From CAWEYO01 sp963813315 (GTDB lineage Bacteria > Pseudomonadota > Alphaproteobacteria > Rhizobiales > Rhizobiaceae): a stretch of 64,000 nt of DNA. Made by a program: the position numbers and the translations under genes. Below the pieces are notes generated by a model. The model had not been told where the DNA came from. It was given only the letters and a program-made list of their open reading frames with translations, and made no database searches. The stretch is from contig CAWEYO010000013.1 of the NCBI GenBank assembly GCA_963813315.1, positions 186,001 through 250,000 on the forward strand, given 5' to 3'. This document shows positions 7,924 through 16,718 of this stretch, piece after piece (positions within the stretch are counted from its first letter, which is position 1; every line of letters begins with the position of its first letter).

Positions 7924-9142
7924 TCAGCTGCGGGCGGTTGCGCGGCGGGTCCTGCCGGAGACGAGGAAAGCGAGAGCCAGCAGGCAGAGAGCGGCCACCG
8001 GAAAAATAGTCCAGTTGAGCATATTCCAGCCATAGCCGTTGTAGACCGCGCCCGACATCAGCGAGGCGAAGGCGACGCTTCCGAAAAGGATGAAGTCGTG
8101 GAAGCCCTGAACCTTGCTCTTTTCGGCCACGGTGTAGCTTTCGGCAACCATCGCGGTGGCGCCGATGAAGCTGAAATTCCAGCCCAGGCCAAGCAGGATG
8201 AGCGCGGTCCAGAACTGCCAGAGCGCAATGCCGGACAGTGCGACGATCGCGCAGCAGCCGAGAAGGATGAGCCCGGCAGCGATGATCCGCTACCGCACCG
8301 AACCGATGGATCAGACGGCCCGTGAAGAAGCTGGGCGCGAACATTGCCATGACGTGCCAGGAAATGCCGAGCGCTGCGACATCGGGCGAAAAGCCGCAGC
8401 CAACCATCGCGAGCGGCGCGCCGGTCATGACGAAGCTCATCAGCGCGTACGATCCAACGGCACAGGCCAACCCGGCGGCAAAACGCGGCGTTGCGATGAT
8501 TTCGCCGAGCGGTCGCGCCGGCTTCGCGCCGATTTCCCCGGAAGTGGCGTCATGGGCGGAAGCAGGCAGGAGCGACAGAACCATCACGCCGGCCACCGCC
8601 AAGCCGACGATCGCCGCAAAGGAGCCGGCAAACATCACGGGAGCCAGCAGTTCGCGTGTGAAGATCACGATCTGCGGGCCGAGGATCGCCGTCACGATGC
8701 CACCGGCCAGCACGAAGGAAATGGCGCGTGCCTTGAATTCGGGCGGTGCATTGTCTGCGGCGGCAAAACGGAGCTGCTGAACGAATGCGCTGCCGATGCC
8801 GACGACGAGAAGGGCGAGCGCGAACAGCCAGAAGCTACCCCGCAACATCGCTGCCGTGGCGAAGGCACCCCCCGCGCCGGTCACGACTGCTCCTGCCATG
8901 AAGCCGATGCGGTGGCCGAGGATTCGTATCAGCGCGGCAGCCGGAAGGGCGCCAAGCGCCACGCCGAGCGTAAAGCCTGTGACGGGCGCCGTCGCCAGCG
9001 ACTTGTCCGGCCCGAGAAGATAGTCGCCGGCCAGCGCGCCGACGGAAAAGGAGATCGGCGCCGCCGACCCTACGATCGCTTGCGTGACGGCAAGGATCAC
9101 AGCCGTGCGGCGAGCCTCGCGCTCGTCGGCAGCGGCCGTCAT
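7924..9142 (-). CDS. MFS transporter, frameshifted near 8290
   Basis: Twelve-helix major facilitator protein, about 405 residues if the frame is repaired. The first 284 residues run from the ATG at 9142 (MTAAADEREARR) to about 8290, ending at GRLIHRFGAV. The rest continues in another frame (RIIAAGLILLGCC through AFLVSGRTRRATARS, stop at 7924-7926). One extra base (GTA G CGG ATC) near 8290 accounts for the break. The ATG overlaps the nusB stop by 4 bases (ATGA), so it is the last gene of the rib-nusB operon. Substrate unknown. Other single-base breaks in this window hit essential genes, so a sequencing error is the likelier cause. Confidence 0.85.
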
Positions 9143-9639
9143 GTGGCGTCCTTGCCGCGACCTTCGCCGCGAACGCGGCGCGAAACGCGGTCAAGCACGG
9201 CGTTGACGAGCTTTGGCTCATCCTCCTCGTAGAACGCCTTGGCGATGTCGACATATTCGGAGACGATGACTGCGACCGGAACGTCACTGCGCTCCATCAG
9301 CTCATAGACGCCCGCGCGCAGGATGGCGCGCAGCGTCGAATCCAGGCGCGACAGCGGCCAGTCTTCGGATAGCGCCTGCCTGATAACCGGATCGATCACC
9401 TTTTGGTTCTCGACGACGCCTGCGAGAATTGCGCGGAACCATTGCGCGTCGGCCTCGCGATAGACTGCGCCGTCAACCTCCTTGCCGAGGCGGAACGCTT
9501 CATATTCGGCGGCAATTTCGAGCAGTCCGCTGCCGGCGACGTCCATCTGGTAGAGCGCCTGCACCGCGGCAAGCCGCGCGGCCCCACGCTTGTTGGCGTG
9601 GCGCGTCACGGGTGCTTCCTTGCCTGCGGATGCTGTCAA
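9139..9639 (-). CDS. nusB: Transcription antitermination factor NusB
   Basis: All-helical RNA-binding protein that with NusE (S10) supports antitermination of rRNA operons; 166 residues. Visible: KRGAARLAAVQALYQMDVA at the N-terminus, then ARSAL-type helix LDSTLRAILRAGVYELMERS and PVAVIVSEYVDIAKAFYEED. Start choice is uncertain: TTG at 9639 or GTG at 9609 (which has AGGAAG a few bases upstream). It follows ribH by 5 bases, the nearly universal ribH-nusB pairing of proteobacteria. Confidence 0.95.
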   Translation of the reverse strand: MTASAGKEAPVTRHANKRGAARLAAVQALYQMDVAGSGLLEIAAEYEAFRLGKEVDGAVYREADAQWFRAILAGVVENQKVIDPVIRQALSEDWPLSRLDSTLRAILRAGVYELMERSDVPVAVIVSEYVDIAKAFYEEDEPKLVNAVLDRVSRRVRGEGRGKDAT

Positions 9640-9644
9640 GACGC

Positions 9645-10100
9645 TCAGGCTCCCAGCCGCTCGCGAGCCGCGATCATGGTAAGTGCTGCCCGCGCTGCAA
9701 ATCCGCCTTTGTCGCCTTCGTTGCGCCGCGCACGCACCCAGGCCTGTGCCTCGTTCTCTACCGTCAATATGCCGTTGCCGATCGCCAGCGATTCATCCAC
9801 CGCCAGATCCATCAGCGCACGGCTCGATTCGTTCGCCACGATCTCGAAATGGTAGGTCTCGCCGCGAATGACACAGCCAAGCGCGACAAAGCCGTCATAC
9901 TCGGTGCTGCCGTCTTCGGCGGCATCCAGAGCAAACGAAATCACCGCCGGAACCTCCAGCGCGCCGGGAACAGTCACTACATCGTAGGACGCGCCAGCCT
10001 CGTCAAGTGCCGCTATTGCGCCTTCGAGCAGCGCGTCCGCGAGGCCGTCGTAGAAGCGCGCTTCGACGATCAGCAGGTGGGGCTTTGAGGAACCGGCCAT
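9645..10100 (-). CDS. ribH: 6,7-dimethyl-8-ribityllumazine synthase
   Basis: Penultimate riboflavin enzyme: joins 5-amino-6-ribitylaminouracil with 3,4-dihydroxybutanone 4-phosphate. 151 residues. Motifs seen: VEARFYDGLADALL (substrate loop with Phe), VPGALEVPAVISFAL, ALGCVIRGETYHFEIV (phosphate-binding and catalytic His region) and GNGILTVENEAQA. It is followed by nusB and preceded by ribE across an 80-base gap. Confidence 0.96.
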   Translation of the reverse strand: MAGSSKPHLLIVEARFYDGLADALLEGAIAALDEAGASYDVVTVPGALEVPAVISFALDAAEDGSTEYDGFVALGCVIRGETYHFEIVANESSRALMDLAVDESLAIGNGILTVENEAQAWVRARRNEGDKGGFAARAALTMIAARERLGA

Positions 10101-10180
10101 GCAAGTCTCCAGGGTCGCCGGTGATTAGGCCGAACGGAAGTTCACCGCAAGCGGTTCGTTTCTATCATTTGCGATCTGCG

Positions 10181-10807
10181 TCAGAAATGCCCACTGCCAT
10201 CGGCCGATGCTTCGACAAGCCGTGCCGCGTAGCGCGCCATCGTGTCGACTTCCAGGTTGACGCGGTCGCCTGCTTTTCGGTCGCCCCATGTCGTTACCTG
10301 CAGCGAGTGGTGGATCAGGAGCACGTCGAACTGCGTGCCCTCCACCTTGTTTACGGTCAGAGAAGTCCCGTCCAGAGCGACCGAGCCCTTTGGCGCGACG
10401 AACCTGGCGAGCTCACGCGGCGCTTCGAGGCGAAATCGCACGGCATCTCCCTCTTTCTGCATCCCGGTGATCTCGCTTGTGCCGTCGACATGCCCTGAAA
10501 CGATGTGGCCACCGAGCTCGTCGCCGATCTTCAGCGCACGCTCCAGATTGAGTCGCGTTCCCGCTTTCCAACCGGAGGCAGTCGTTAGTCGAAGCGCCTC
10601 TTCCCAAGCCTCCGCTTCGAACCAGCGCTGGCCAAAACCCTGCCGCGGAAGGCCCGTTACCGTCAGGCAGACGCCGCCGCAGGCAATCGACGCGCCGATT
10701 GCAATGGTCTGCGGGTCATAGTTAGTCTCGATGCGCAAGCGCTTGCCCATAGGCAGGTCGGAAACTGCGGAGATCGTGCCGACATCCGTGACAATTCCAG
10801 TAAACAT
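10181..10807 (-). CDS. ribE: Riboflavin synthase alpha subunit
   Basis: Final riboflavin step, dismutation of two lumazine molecules; 208 residues, with the family's two-fold internal repeat. The N-terminus is the invariant MFTGIVTDVG; repeat 1 has GASIACGGVCLTVTG and repeat 2 has LGGHIVSGHVDGT and GSVALDGTSLTVNKV. The ATG at 10807 shares a base with the ribD TGA (TGATG), so the genes are translationally coupled. Confidence 0.96.
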   Translation of the reverse strand: MFTGIVTDVGTISAVSDLPMGKRLRIETNYDPQTIAIGASIACGGVCLTVTGLPRQGFGQRWFEAEAWEEALRLTTASGWKAGTRLNLERALKIGDELGGHIVSGHVDGTSEITGMQKEGDAVRFRLEAPRELARFVAPKGSVALDGTSLTVNKVEGTQFDVLLIHHSLQVTTWGDRKAGDRVNLEVDTMARYAARLVEASADGSGHF

Positions 10808-11937
10808 CAGAGCGCCTTCGTCCATTCCGCGTAGCTGTCTTCGCCAAAGCGGGCTTCTCGCAGCAGCCTGAAACCATCCGGCATATGATGGCGGTCGACC
10901 GGCGCCGCAATGCCCAAGCCACCCACTGGACGCGGCCCGTTGAAGAGAACGATGCGGTCCACCAATCCCTCGTCGAGAAATGTCCTCGCGGTTTCAGCCC
11001 CGCCTTCCACCATCAGGCTGGACATGCCTTGCGCCGCCAGGTCCTCGAGCAATTCGGGCAAGGCGATGCGGCCATCATACGTTTCAGTCGCGAGGAATTT
11101 CACCCCCGCCGCCTCGAGCGCCGCCTTCCTGCCCGGATCGGCGTCAGACCCGGCCGCCACCAGGACGGGCACATCGCGAGCGGTCACCGCAAGTTTCGAT
11201 ACCGGCGAAAGCCGCGCCGATCGGTCGAGCACGATCCGGGCCGGAGACCTTTTCTCTAGTCCCGGCAGGCGCACGGTGAGCTCGGGATCGTCGGCCAGAG
11301 CCGTGCCTATGCCAATCAGGATGGCATCCGCGGCGGCGCGCATCAGATGCACCTGCCGGCGCGCGACAGCGCCGGTAATCGCGACCTGCCCTTCCCCCAG
11401 CCGCCCGATCATCCCGTCGCTGGAAATGGCAAGCTTCAGCGTAACTTCCGGCCGTTTTCTGAGCGAACGGATCAGGTAGCCGGCCAGCCGGTCGGCGGCT
11501 TCGTCGACCAACACCCGTTCGACCACGTCGACCCCCGCCGCGCGCAAAATCGCGTAGCCCTTCCCCGAAACACGCGGATCCGGGTCGCTGACCCCGCCGA
11601 CCACGCGCACAATGCCGGCCGACAGCAGCGCGTTGGCGCAGGGCGGTGTGCGGCCGTGATGGGCGCAAGGTTCAAGCGTGACGTAGGCTGTAGCGCCGCG
11701 GGCCAGTTCGCCGGCCTCCGCCAGCGCTTCGGTCTCGGCATGCGGCCTGCCGCCGATCGCGGTGACCCCCCGGCCGACGATCACCGGCCCGCCATCCTCG
11801 TCGCGGACAATCAGGGTACCGACGGAGGGGTTTGTCGAGGTGCGGCCCGAATGCTTGTGCGACAGCCGGATTGCCGCCGCCATGAAGTGCTGGTCGACCG
11901 CTTCAAGCTCCGAGCTGGGGGCTGCCCGCGTACCCAT
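10807..11937 (-). CDS. ribD: Bifunctional pyrimidine deaminase/reductase RibD
   Basis: Two early riboflavin steps: deamination of the pyrimidine ring, then NADPH-dependent reduction of the ribosyl side chain. 376 residues. The N-terminal deaminase domain has the zinc ligands HAETEAL and EPCAHHGRTPPC. The C-terminal reductase domain (from about residue 165, EVTLKLAISSDGMIG) carries the NADPH-binding region and LMVEGGAETARTFLDEGLVD. It lies 3 bases after nrdR and overlaps ribE. Operon order nrdR-ribD-ribE-ribH-nusB is typical for alphaproteobacteria. Confidence 0.96.
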   Translation of the reverse strand: MGTRAAPSSELEAVDQHFMAAAIRLSHKHSGRTSTNPSVGTLIVRDEDGGPVIVGRGVTAIGGRPHAETEALAEAGELARGATAYVTLEPCAHHGRTPPCANALLSAGIVRVVGGVSDPDPRVSGKGYAILRAAGVDVVERVLVDEAADRLAGYLIRSLRKRPEVTLKLAISSDGMIGRLGEGQVAITGAVARRQVHLMRAAADAILIGIGTALADDPELTVRLPGLEKRSPARIVLDRSARLSPVSKLAVTARDVPVLVAAGSDADPGRKAALEAAGVKFLATETYDGRIALPELLEDLAAQGMSSLMVEGGAETARTFLDEGLVDRIVLFNGPRPVGGLGIAAPVDRHHMPDGFRLLREARFGEDSYAEWTKAL

Positions 11938-11940
11938 CGT

Positions 11941-12405
11941 TCAGCCGGAGTCCTCCTCGCCCCTGAGCTCGCCGAGAACCTCCTGAAAATCCTTGGCCTC
12001 GCGAAAATTGCGGTAAACCGAGGCGAAGCGGACATAGGCGACGTCATCAAGCGACTTCAGCGCCTCCATGACAAGCCGCCCGATCTCGCCTGAGGTGACC
12101 TCGGTTTCGCCGGAGCTTTCAAGCTGGCGGACGATACCGGTCACGGCCCGGTCGATGCGCTCGGGGTCGACGTTGCGCTTCCTCACAGCGATCTCGACGG
12201 ATCGCAGCAGCTTGTCCCGGTCGAAGGGAACCTTGCGGCCCGATTTCTTGACAACCACAAGGTCGCGCAACTGCACGCGCTCGAATGTCGTGAACCGCCC
12301 CCCGCAATCAGGGCAGACGCGCCGGCGCCGGATGGCCGCCCCATCTTCCGCAGGGCGGGAATCCTTCACCTGCGTGTCTTCCGACTGACAATAGGGGCAG
12401 CGCAT
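11941..12405 (-). CDS. nrdR: Transcriptional repressor NrdR
   Basis: ATP/dATP-responsive repressor of ribonucleotide reductase genes, 154 residues. The N-terminal zinc ribbon is complete (MRCPYCQSEDTQVKDSR and RRRRVCPDCGGRFTTFER), followed by the ATP-cone domain (VVKKSGRKVPFDRDKLLRS through VAYVRFASVYRNFREAKDF). The true start is the ATG at 12405, where the zinc ribbon begins. Upstream DNA is repeat-rich, so its promoter is either within repeats or upstream at glyA, 461 bases away. Confidence 0.96.
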   Translation of the reverse strand: MRCPYCQSEDTQVKDSRPAEDGAAIRRRRVCPDCGGRFTTFERVQLRDLVVVKKSGRKVPFDRDKLLRSVEIAVRKRNVDPERIDRAVTGIVRQLESSGETEVTSGEIGRLVMEALKSLDDVAYVRFASVYRNFREAKDFQEVLGELRGEEDSG

Positions 12406-12446
12406 GGGATGCTCTTCGCTCGCGATTCTAATCGCGAAGAGGCTTA

Positions 12447-12690
12447 CCGCATCGGCCCGAAAATCGGAATGATTTTCGGAAAGCACGATGCGGAGATTGA
12501 AAAAGTGCTACAGCGTCCCTTGCGCGTCCAATAGGACGCGCGGCGCTGTAGTATCGCCCCGAAAATCGGAATGATTTTCGGAAAGCACGATACGGAGATT
12601 CAAAGTGCTACAGCGTCCTTTACGCGTCCGAGACGCGCGGCGCTGTAGTATCTGCCCGAAAATCGGAATGATTTTCGGAAAGGTCGCGCC
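12447..12690. repeat. Family A repeat, two and a half tandem units
   Basis: Unit of about 100 bases: CCCGAAAATCGGAATGATTT TCGGAAAGCACGATgCGGAG, ATT(G/C)AAA..GTGCTACAGCGTCC, then CGCGTCC..GACGCGCGGCGCTGTAG. Copies start at about 12447, 12552 and 12649, the last one cut after the first hairpin. Two dyads per unit: CGAAAATC/GATTTTCG and CTACAGCG..CGCTGTAG. A reversed single copy lies at 41540-41646. Confidence 0.88.
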
Positions 12691-12702
12691 GCATTGAATC
12701 GT

Positions 12703-12836
12703 CCCCCCTCACCCGGCTCGGGCTTCGCCCTCGCCACCCTCTCCCCGAGGGGAGAGGAGGTCGCCGGCCGCGACGCCGCGCCTCTTCTCCCGAGCGGGGA
12801 GAAGGTGGCCGAGCAGAGCGAGGCCGGATGAGGGGG
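12703..12836. repeat. 134-bp inverted repeat, CCCCCTCACCCGGCT type
   Basis: Begins CCCCCCTCACCCGGCTCGGG and ends GAGCGAGGCCGGATGAGGGG. Inner arms CTCTCCCCGAGGGGAGAGG and CTTCTCCCGAGCGGGGAGAAGG are themselves palindromic. Resembles family D in design but not in sequence. With the family A tandem units it fills the 461-base gap between glyA and nrdR; no gene seen there. Confidence 0.75.
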
Positions 12837-12866
12837 CAAATACCTATATGCCTATGTGCGATTGCC

Positions 12867-14180
12867 CTACCCCAGATAAGGATAAAGCGGGAAGCGGTCC
12901 GTGAGCGCGATAACCTTCCGCTTGACGTCTGCCTCCACAGAGGCGTTGCCCTCGTCCGAATTCGCCATCTTGAGCCCGTCGAGAACTTCCGTGATCAGTT
13001 TGCCGATCTCGCGGAATTCCGCCTGGCCGAAGCCGCGGGTCGTGCCGGCCGGCGTGCCGAGACGGATGCCGGACGTGACGAAGGGTTTCTCCGGATCGAA
13101 CGGGATGCCGTTCTTGTTGCAGGTTACATTGGCGCGGCCGAGAGCGGCCTCGGCGCGCTTGCCTGTGGCATTCTTCGGACGCAGGTCGACAAGCATCAGA
13201 TGGTTGTCGGTGCCGCCCGACACGATATCGAGGCCGGTTTCCTTGAGGCTCGAGGCCAGCGCCTTGGCGTTTGCGACGACGTCCTGCGCATAGGTCTTGA
13301 ATTCCGGCCGCAGAGCCTCGCCGAAGGCGACCGCCTTGGCGGCGATCACATGCATGAGGGGTCCGCCCTGAAGACCAGGGAAAACGGCCGAATTCATCTT
13401 CTTGGCGATTCCCTCGTCATTGGCGAGGATCATGCCGCCGCGCGGTCCGCGCAGCGATTTGTGCGTGGTTGTGGTCACCACATGTGCGTGCGGAAGCGGC
13501 GACGGGTGCACGCCGCCGGCGACGAGGCCGGCGATATGAGCCATGTCCACCATCAGATAGGCGCCGATCGAATCGGCGATTTCGCGGAACCGCTTCCAGT
13601 CCCATATGCGCGAATAGGCGGTGCCGCCCGCAAGGATGAGCTTCGGACGCTGCTGATGCGCCAGCTTCTCGATCTCTTCCATGTCGAGCAGATGGTCGTC
13701 CCTGCGTACGCCATAGGAAACAACCTTGAACCATTTCCCGGACATGTTGACGGGCGAGCCATGCGTGAGGTGTCCGCCGGAGTTGAGGTCGAGGCCCATG
13801 AAGGTATCGCCCGGCTGCAGCAGCGCCAGGAAAACCGCCTGGTTCATCTGGCTGCCGGAGTTTGGCTGCACATTGGCGAAATTGCAGTCGAAGAGCTTCT
13901 TGGCGCGCTCTATCGCGAGTTCCTCGGCAACGTCGACGAACTGGCAGCCGCCATAGTAGCGTTTGCCTGGATAGCCTTCCGCATACTTGTTGGTCATGAT
14001 CGAGCCCTGCGCCTCCAGGACCGCGCGCGATACGATGTTTTCGGAGGCGATCAGTTCGATTTCATGCCGCTGGCGGCCGAGCTCGCTGCGAATAGCGCCG
14101 AAGACATCCGGGTCGCTGTCGGCGAGCGATGTGTTGAAGAAAGTGTCGAAATCTTTCGAGGCGGCCGTCGCAGTTGCCAT
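12867..14180 (-). CDS. glyA: Serine hydroxymethyltransferase
   Basis: PLP enzyme converting serine and tetrahydrofolate to glycine and methylene-THF; 437 residues. Motifs: ELIASENIVSRAVLEAQGS, EGYPGKRYYGGCQFVD, MVDMAHIAGLVAGG and the PLP lysine in VTTTTHKSLRGPRGG. ATG at 14180. First gene of the minus-strand glyA-nrdR-rib-nusB stretch, but a 461-base repeat-filled gap before nrdR suggests a separate transcript. No glycine riboswitch was recognised upstream. Confidence 0.97.
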   Translation of the reverse strand: MATATAASKDFDTFFNTSLADSDPDVFGAIRSELGRQRHEIELIASENIVSRAVLEAQGSIMTNKYAEGYPGKRYYGGCQFVDVAEELAIERAKKLFDCNFANVQPNSGSQMNQAVFLALLQPGDTFMGLDLNSGGHLTHGSPVNMSGKWFKVVSYGVRRDDHLLDMEEIEKLAHQQRPKLILAGGTAYSRIWDWKRFREIADSIGAYLMVDMAHIAGLVAGGVHPSPLPHAHVVTTTTHKSLRGPRGGMILANDEGIAKKMNSAVFPGLQGGPLMHVIAAKAVAFGEALRPEFKTYAQDVVANAKALASSLKETGLDIVSGGTDNHLMLVDLRPKNATGKRAEAALGRANVTCNKNGIPFDPEKPFVTSGIRLGTPAGTTRGFGQAEFREIGKLITEVLDGLKMANSDEGNASVEADVKRKVIALTDRFPLYPYLG

Positions 14181-14368
14181 GACGCTGGTCCTTGGTGTCG
14201 GGGGAATTCGGCGTTCCGGCGCGCATTAGCACACTTGGCCCGACCCCGCCACGTTCGTGGCGCGAAGTTTGATGGCTGCTTTGCGCCAATGACCGAAGGT
14301 ACAAGAAAAAAGCCGCACGAAGGGAGCGGTGAAAAGCAGGTGGAGGTGATGGGCGCTACTCTAGGCAA

Positions 14369-14522
14369 CCCCCCTCTGTCCTGCCGGACATCTCCCCCTC
14401 AAGGGGGAGATTATTCGCTTCGTCGTTTCCAACATTCCTGCAACGATGGCGATTGGCGAAACCCAATGCGTCGGCTGATCTCCCCCCTTTGAGGGGGAGA
14501 TGTCCGACAGGACAGAGGGGGG
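14369..14522. repeat. Family D element, complete, with about 43-bp inverted ends
   Basis: 154-bp MITE-like element. The left arm starts CCCCCCTCTGTCCTGCCGGA and runs into CATCTCCCCCTCAAGGGGGA; the right arm is its near-perfect reverse complement, ending GACAGGACAGAGGGGGG. The centre holds GCAACGATGGCGATTGGCGA. Each arm also contains a smaller dyad (CTCCCCCTCAAGGGGGAG). No open reading frame. It occupies the 375-base gap between ldtP and glyA, in which no gene is seen. Confidence 0.88.
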
Positions 14523-14555
14523 TGCGTGGGGTCAGGCCGAACCGAAAATGGTGCC

Positions 14556-15812
14556 CTACAGCGAAGTCGAAGAAATCTGCAGCTCGTCTACCCCGTCGCG
14601 CCCGTAGATGTCGTCGCGGAAATGCACGACGCCGTCACCTGTCGACCAAGCGGAGATGTAGGTAAAGTACACTGGCACCGGTTCCGACAGCGAAACCGGA
14701 ATGTTCTCGCCGCTCTTTATGGCCTGCTCGAACTGCTGGCGGCTCCAGCCGGGGGTATCGCGCAACAGCCAGGTGACCAGGTCGCGGACGTTCTGCACGC
14801 GAACGCAACCCGAGGAATCAAACCGCATCAGCTTCGAGAAAAGGCTCTGCTGCGGCGTGTCGTGCATGTATACGCCGTCGGGGCTCGGGAAGTTGATCTT
14901 CACGGAGGCCATCGCGTTGCCGGCTCCCGGATCCTGGCGGAAGAGGAACTTCGTGGCATCCTCCGTCGACCAGTCCACCGCGGCGGGATCGACCTCGTTG
15001 CCATCGGGTCCGAGAATGTGGATGTTGTTTTTGGCCAGGTACTGCGGATCCTTGCGCATGAGCGGGATGATGTCCTTGCGGACGATCGAGACGGGCGCGT
15101 TCCAGTAAGGGTTGACGATGATCTCGTTGATCTTTGAATTGACGATCGGCGTCTGCCTGTCGATCTTGCCAACGATTGCCGTGTGCCGCAGCACCACGCG
15201 TCCGTTCTCGACCGCCTCAATCTGCGCCGCGGGTATGTTGACCATGACATAACGCGCGCCGAGTTCGCCGGACATGGAGCGGAGCCGCACGAGGTTGGTT
15301 TCAAGCTGGCCGAGGCGGACAGGCGCCGACACATTCATCACAGAGTAGGAGAATTGGCCGAGCACCCCGTCTGCGGGCAGGCCATGGCGCGCCTGGAAGC
15401 GCTTCACGGCGGCATCTACATAGGTGTCAAACGCTTCCGAAATACCGGCATCCGGCGACAAGTCGCCCGAAACCATCAAACGCCTGCGCAGCGGCACAAC
15501 GTCGGGATCGACAACGCCGAGTTGCAGCTTCTTCGTCGCCGGGACAGTCTGCCAGCCGCCCTGCGCCACAAGGCCGCTATATTGAGCGATCGCCTGCTCG
15601 AGATACGCAACGGTCTGAAGACTGAAGATCGGCAACGTGGAGGCCACCTGGTCGCCCTGGCTCGGACGCGCGTCGAACTGGTCGTCCCAATTGCCGCGGC
15701 GCGGGGAAGTGATGATTTCCCTGATCACATCCTGAGCGCTCGCTGCGCTGGCAATCGCCGTTGCGGCAATCGCACCTGCACCGGCAATGAAAAGGCGTCG
15801 GTTCGTTTTCAT
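14556..15812 (-). CDS. ldtP: L,D-transpeptidase (YkuD domain), LdtP-like
   Basis: Periplasmic enzyme making 3-3 peptidoglycan cross-links or attaching proteins to peptidoglycan; 418 residues. Signal peptide MKTNRRLFIAGAGAIAATAI carries a twin-arginine-like RRLFIAG, so Tat export is possible. A peptidoglycan-binding helix bundle follows (about residues 135-165: VDAAVKRFQARHGLPADGVL), then the YkuD domain with the catalytic motif HDTPQQSLF...FDSSGCVRVQNV. The start at 15812 has GGAG six bases upstream; an in-frame ATG at 15827 lacks it. Its regulator ldtR is the next gene upstream, as in Liberibacter asiaticus, where LdtR activates ldtP. Confidence 0.92.
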   Translation of the reverse strand: MKTNRRLFIAGAGAIAATAIASAASAQDVIREIITSPRRGNWDDQFDARPSQGDQVASTLPIFSLQTVAYLEQAIAQYSGLVAQGGWQTVPATKKLQLGVVDPDVVPLRRRLMVSGDLSPDAGISEAFDTYVDAAVKRFQARHGLPADGVLGQFSYSVMNVSAPVRLGQLETNLVRLRSMSGELGARYVMVNIPAAQIEAVENGRVVLRHTAIVGKIDRQTPIVNSKINEIIVNPYWNAPVSIVRKDIIPLMRKDPQYLAKNNIHILGPDGNEVDPAAVDWSTEDATKFLFRQDPGAGNAMASVKINFPSPDGVYMHDTPQQSLFSKLMRFDSSGCVRVQNVRDLVTWLLRDTPGWSRQQFEQAIKSGENIPVSLSEPVPVYFTYISAWSTGDGVVHFRDDIYGRDGVDELQISSTSL

Positions 15813-16138
15813 GGGCGCTCCAGACATGCTTTACACTTCGGGATGGGTCGCCTCCCAACCTAACAGGCCACCGTTAACAATTCGCCAACCATAACGGCCA
15901 CTTTCCCCTCAGGCGAAAAATGGAATTGAGCTCTCCAATCGTGAGCCCGCCAATGGCAGTATTTCCTGACTATCGGTAAGTCATCGGAATATGGCGGCAG
16001 CGTGACGGCAACGCTTTAATAGCGGCGGTCCTGGAGTTTGACGCTCTCGCCCACGGTCTCCAGCCAGGATCAGCGGTAGCAGAATGCGAACCGGCGCCCA
16101 TGCGGCGCCGGTGTCCAAAATCGCTGCCAGCGCAACGG
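15813..16138. other. ldtP upstream region, no gene
   Basis: 326 bases between ldtR and ldtP with no coding potential recognised. It carries the hairpin at 16090-16112 and must contain any separate ldtP promoter and LdtR site; GTTAACAATTCGCCAACC around 15873-15890 is AT-rich and could be part of one, but no clear operator was identified. Confidence 0.5.
16090..16112 (-). terminator. Hairpin after ldtR, probable terminator
   Basis: Perfect 9-bp stem ACCGGCGCC / GGCGCCGGT with a 5-base loop (CATGC), 27 bases past the ldtR stop codon. The following minus-strand sequence (TCGCATTCT) is only weakly T-rich, so termination may be partial. Confidence 0.5.
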
Positions 16139-16654
16139 CTACATGCGATAAGCGATCGTGTCGTTCCAGAAGCGGTCGAGGCGCTGCAAGGCGCGGTTCA
16201 TCTGGCGGAACTCATCCGGATTGATGCCGCCGACGTGCTCGATCGAGCCGATATGCCGTTCATAGAGACCGGCCACGACTTCGGCGACCGCCGCCCCCTT
16301 CGGTGTCAGGCTGACGCGGACGGAGCGGCGATCGATGCGCGACCGCTGATGGTTTATGAAGTCCAGATCGACCAGCTTCTTCAAATTGTACGAGACATTC
16401 GAACCAAGATAATAGCCGCGCGAGCGCAGTTCGCCCGCTGTCAGTTCGGCATTGCCGATGTTGAACAGCAGCAGTGCCTGGATCGCATTGATGTCGCTGC
16501 GGCCGTTACGATCAAATTCGTCCTTGATTACATCAAGCAGACGGCGGTGCAATCTCTCAACAAGCTGCAGCGATTCCATGTAAAGGGAGCGGATCGCTTC
16601 GTGGCGATCATTGGATACACCGGCGGTCTTCGCCGCCTGACGCATATTGATCAT
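16139..16654 (-). CDS. ldtR: MarR family regulator LdtR
   Basis: 171-residue MarR-type winged-helix regulator. The DNA-binding core is AELTAGELRSRGYYLGSNVS YNLKKLVDLDFI followed by the basic wing RSRIDRRSVRVSLT. The GYYLGSNVSYNLKKL signature and position directly upstream of an L,D-transpeptidase match LdtR of Liberibacter and rhizobia, which controls ldtP and cell-wall/osmotic-stress genes and is inhibited by small aromatic ligands such as benzbromarone. ATG at 16654. A 6-bp inverted repeat lies 65 bases upstream. Confidence 0.9.
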   Translation of the reverse strand: MINMRQAAKTAGVSNDRHEAIRSLYMESLQLVERLHRRLLDVIKDEFDRNGRSDINAIQALLLFNIGNAELTAGELRSRGYYLGSNVSYNLKKLVDLDFINHQRSRIDRRSVRVSLTPKGAAVAEVVAGLYERHIGSIEHVGGINPDEFRQMNRALQRLDRFWNDTIAYRM

Positions 16655-16718
16655 TGTGTTTGCCTCTCGTTTGTCGCCCGGTGATTGTTTTGTTTTTTCT
16701 CACCTTGCCGCGACCCTA

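Noticed and set aside
14181..14368. Glycine riboswitch upstream of glyA
   Set aside because: No pair of glycine-aptamer core motifs was seen; the region goes straight into a family D element.
12828..14492. 554-residue plus-strand open frame across glyA
   Set aside because: It is the antisense of glyA, whose frame has all SHMT motifs; the plus-strand translation resembles no family and runs through repeat DNA at its end.
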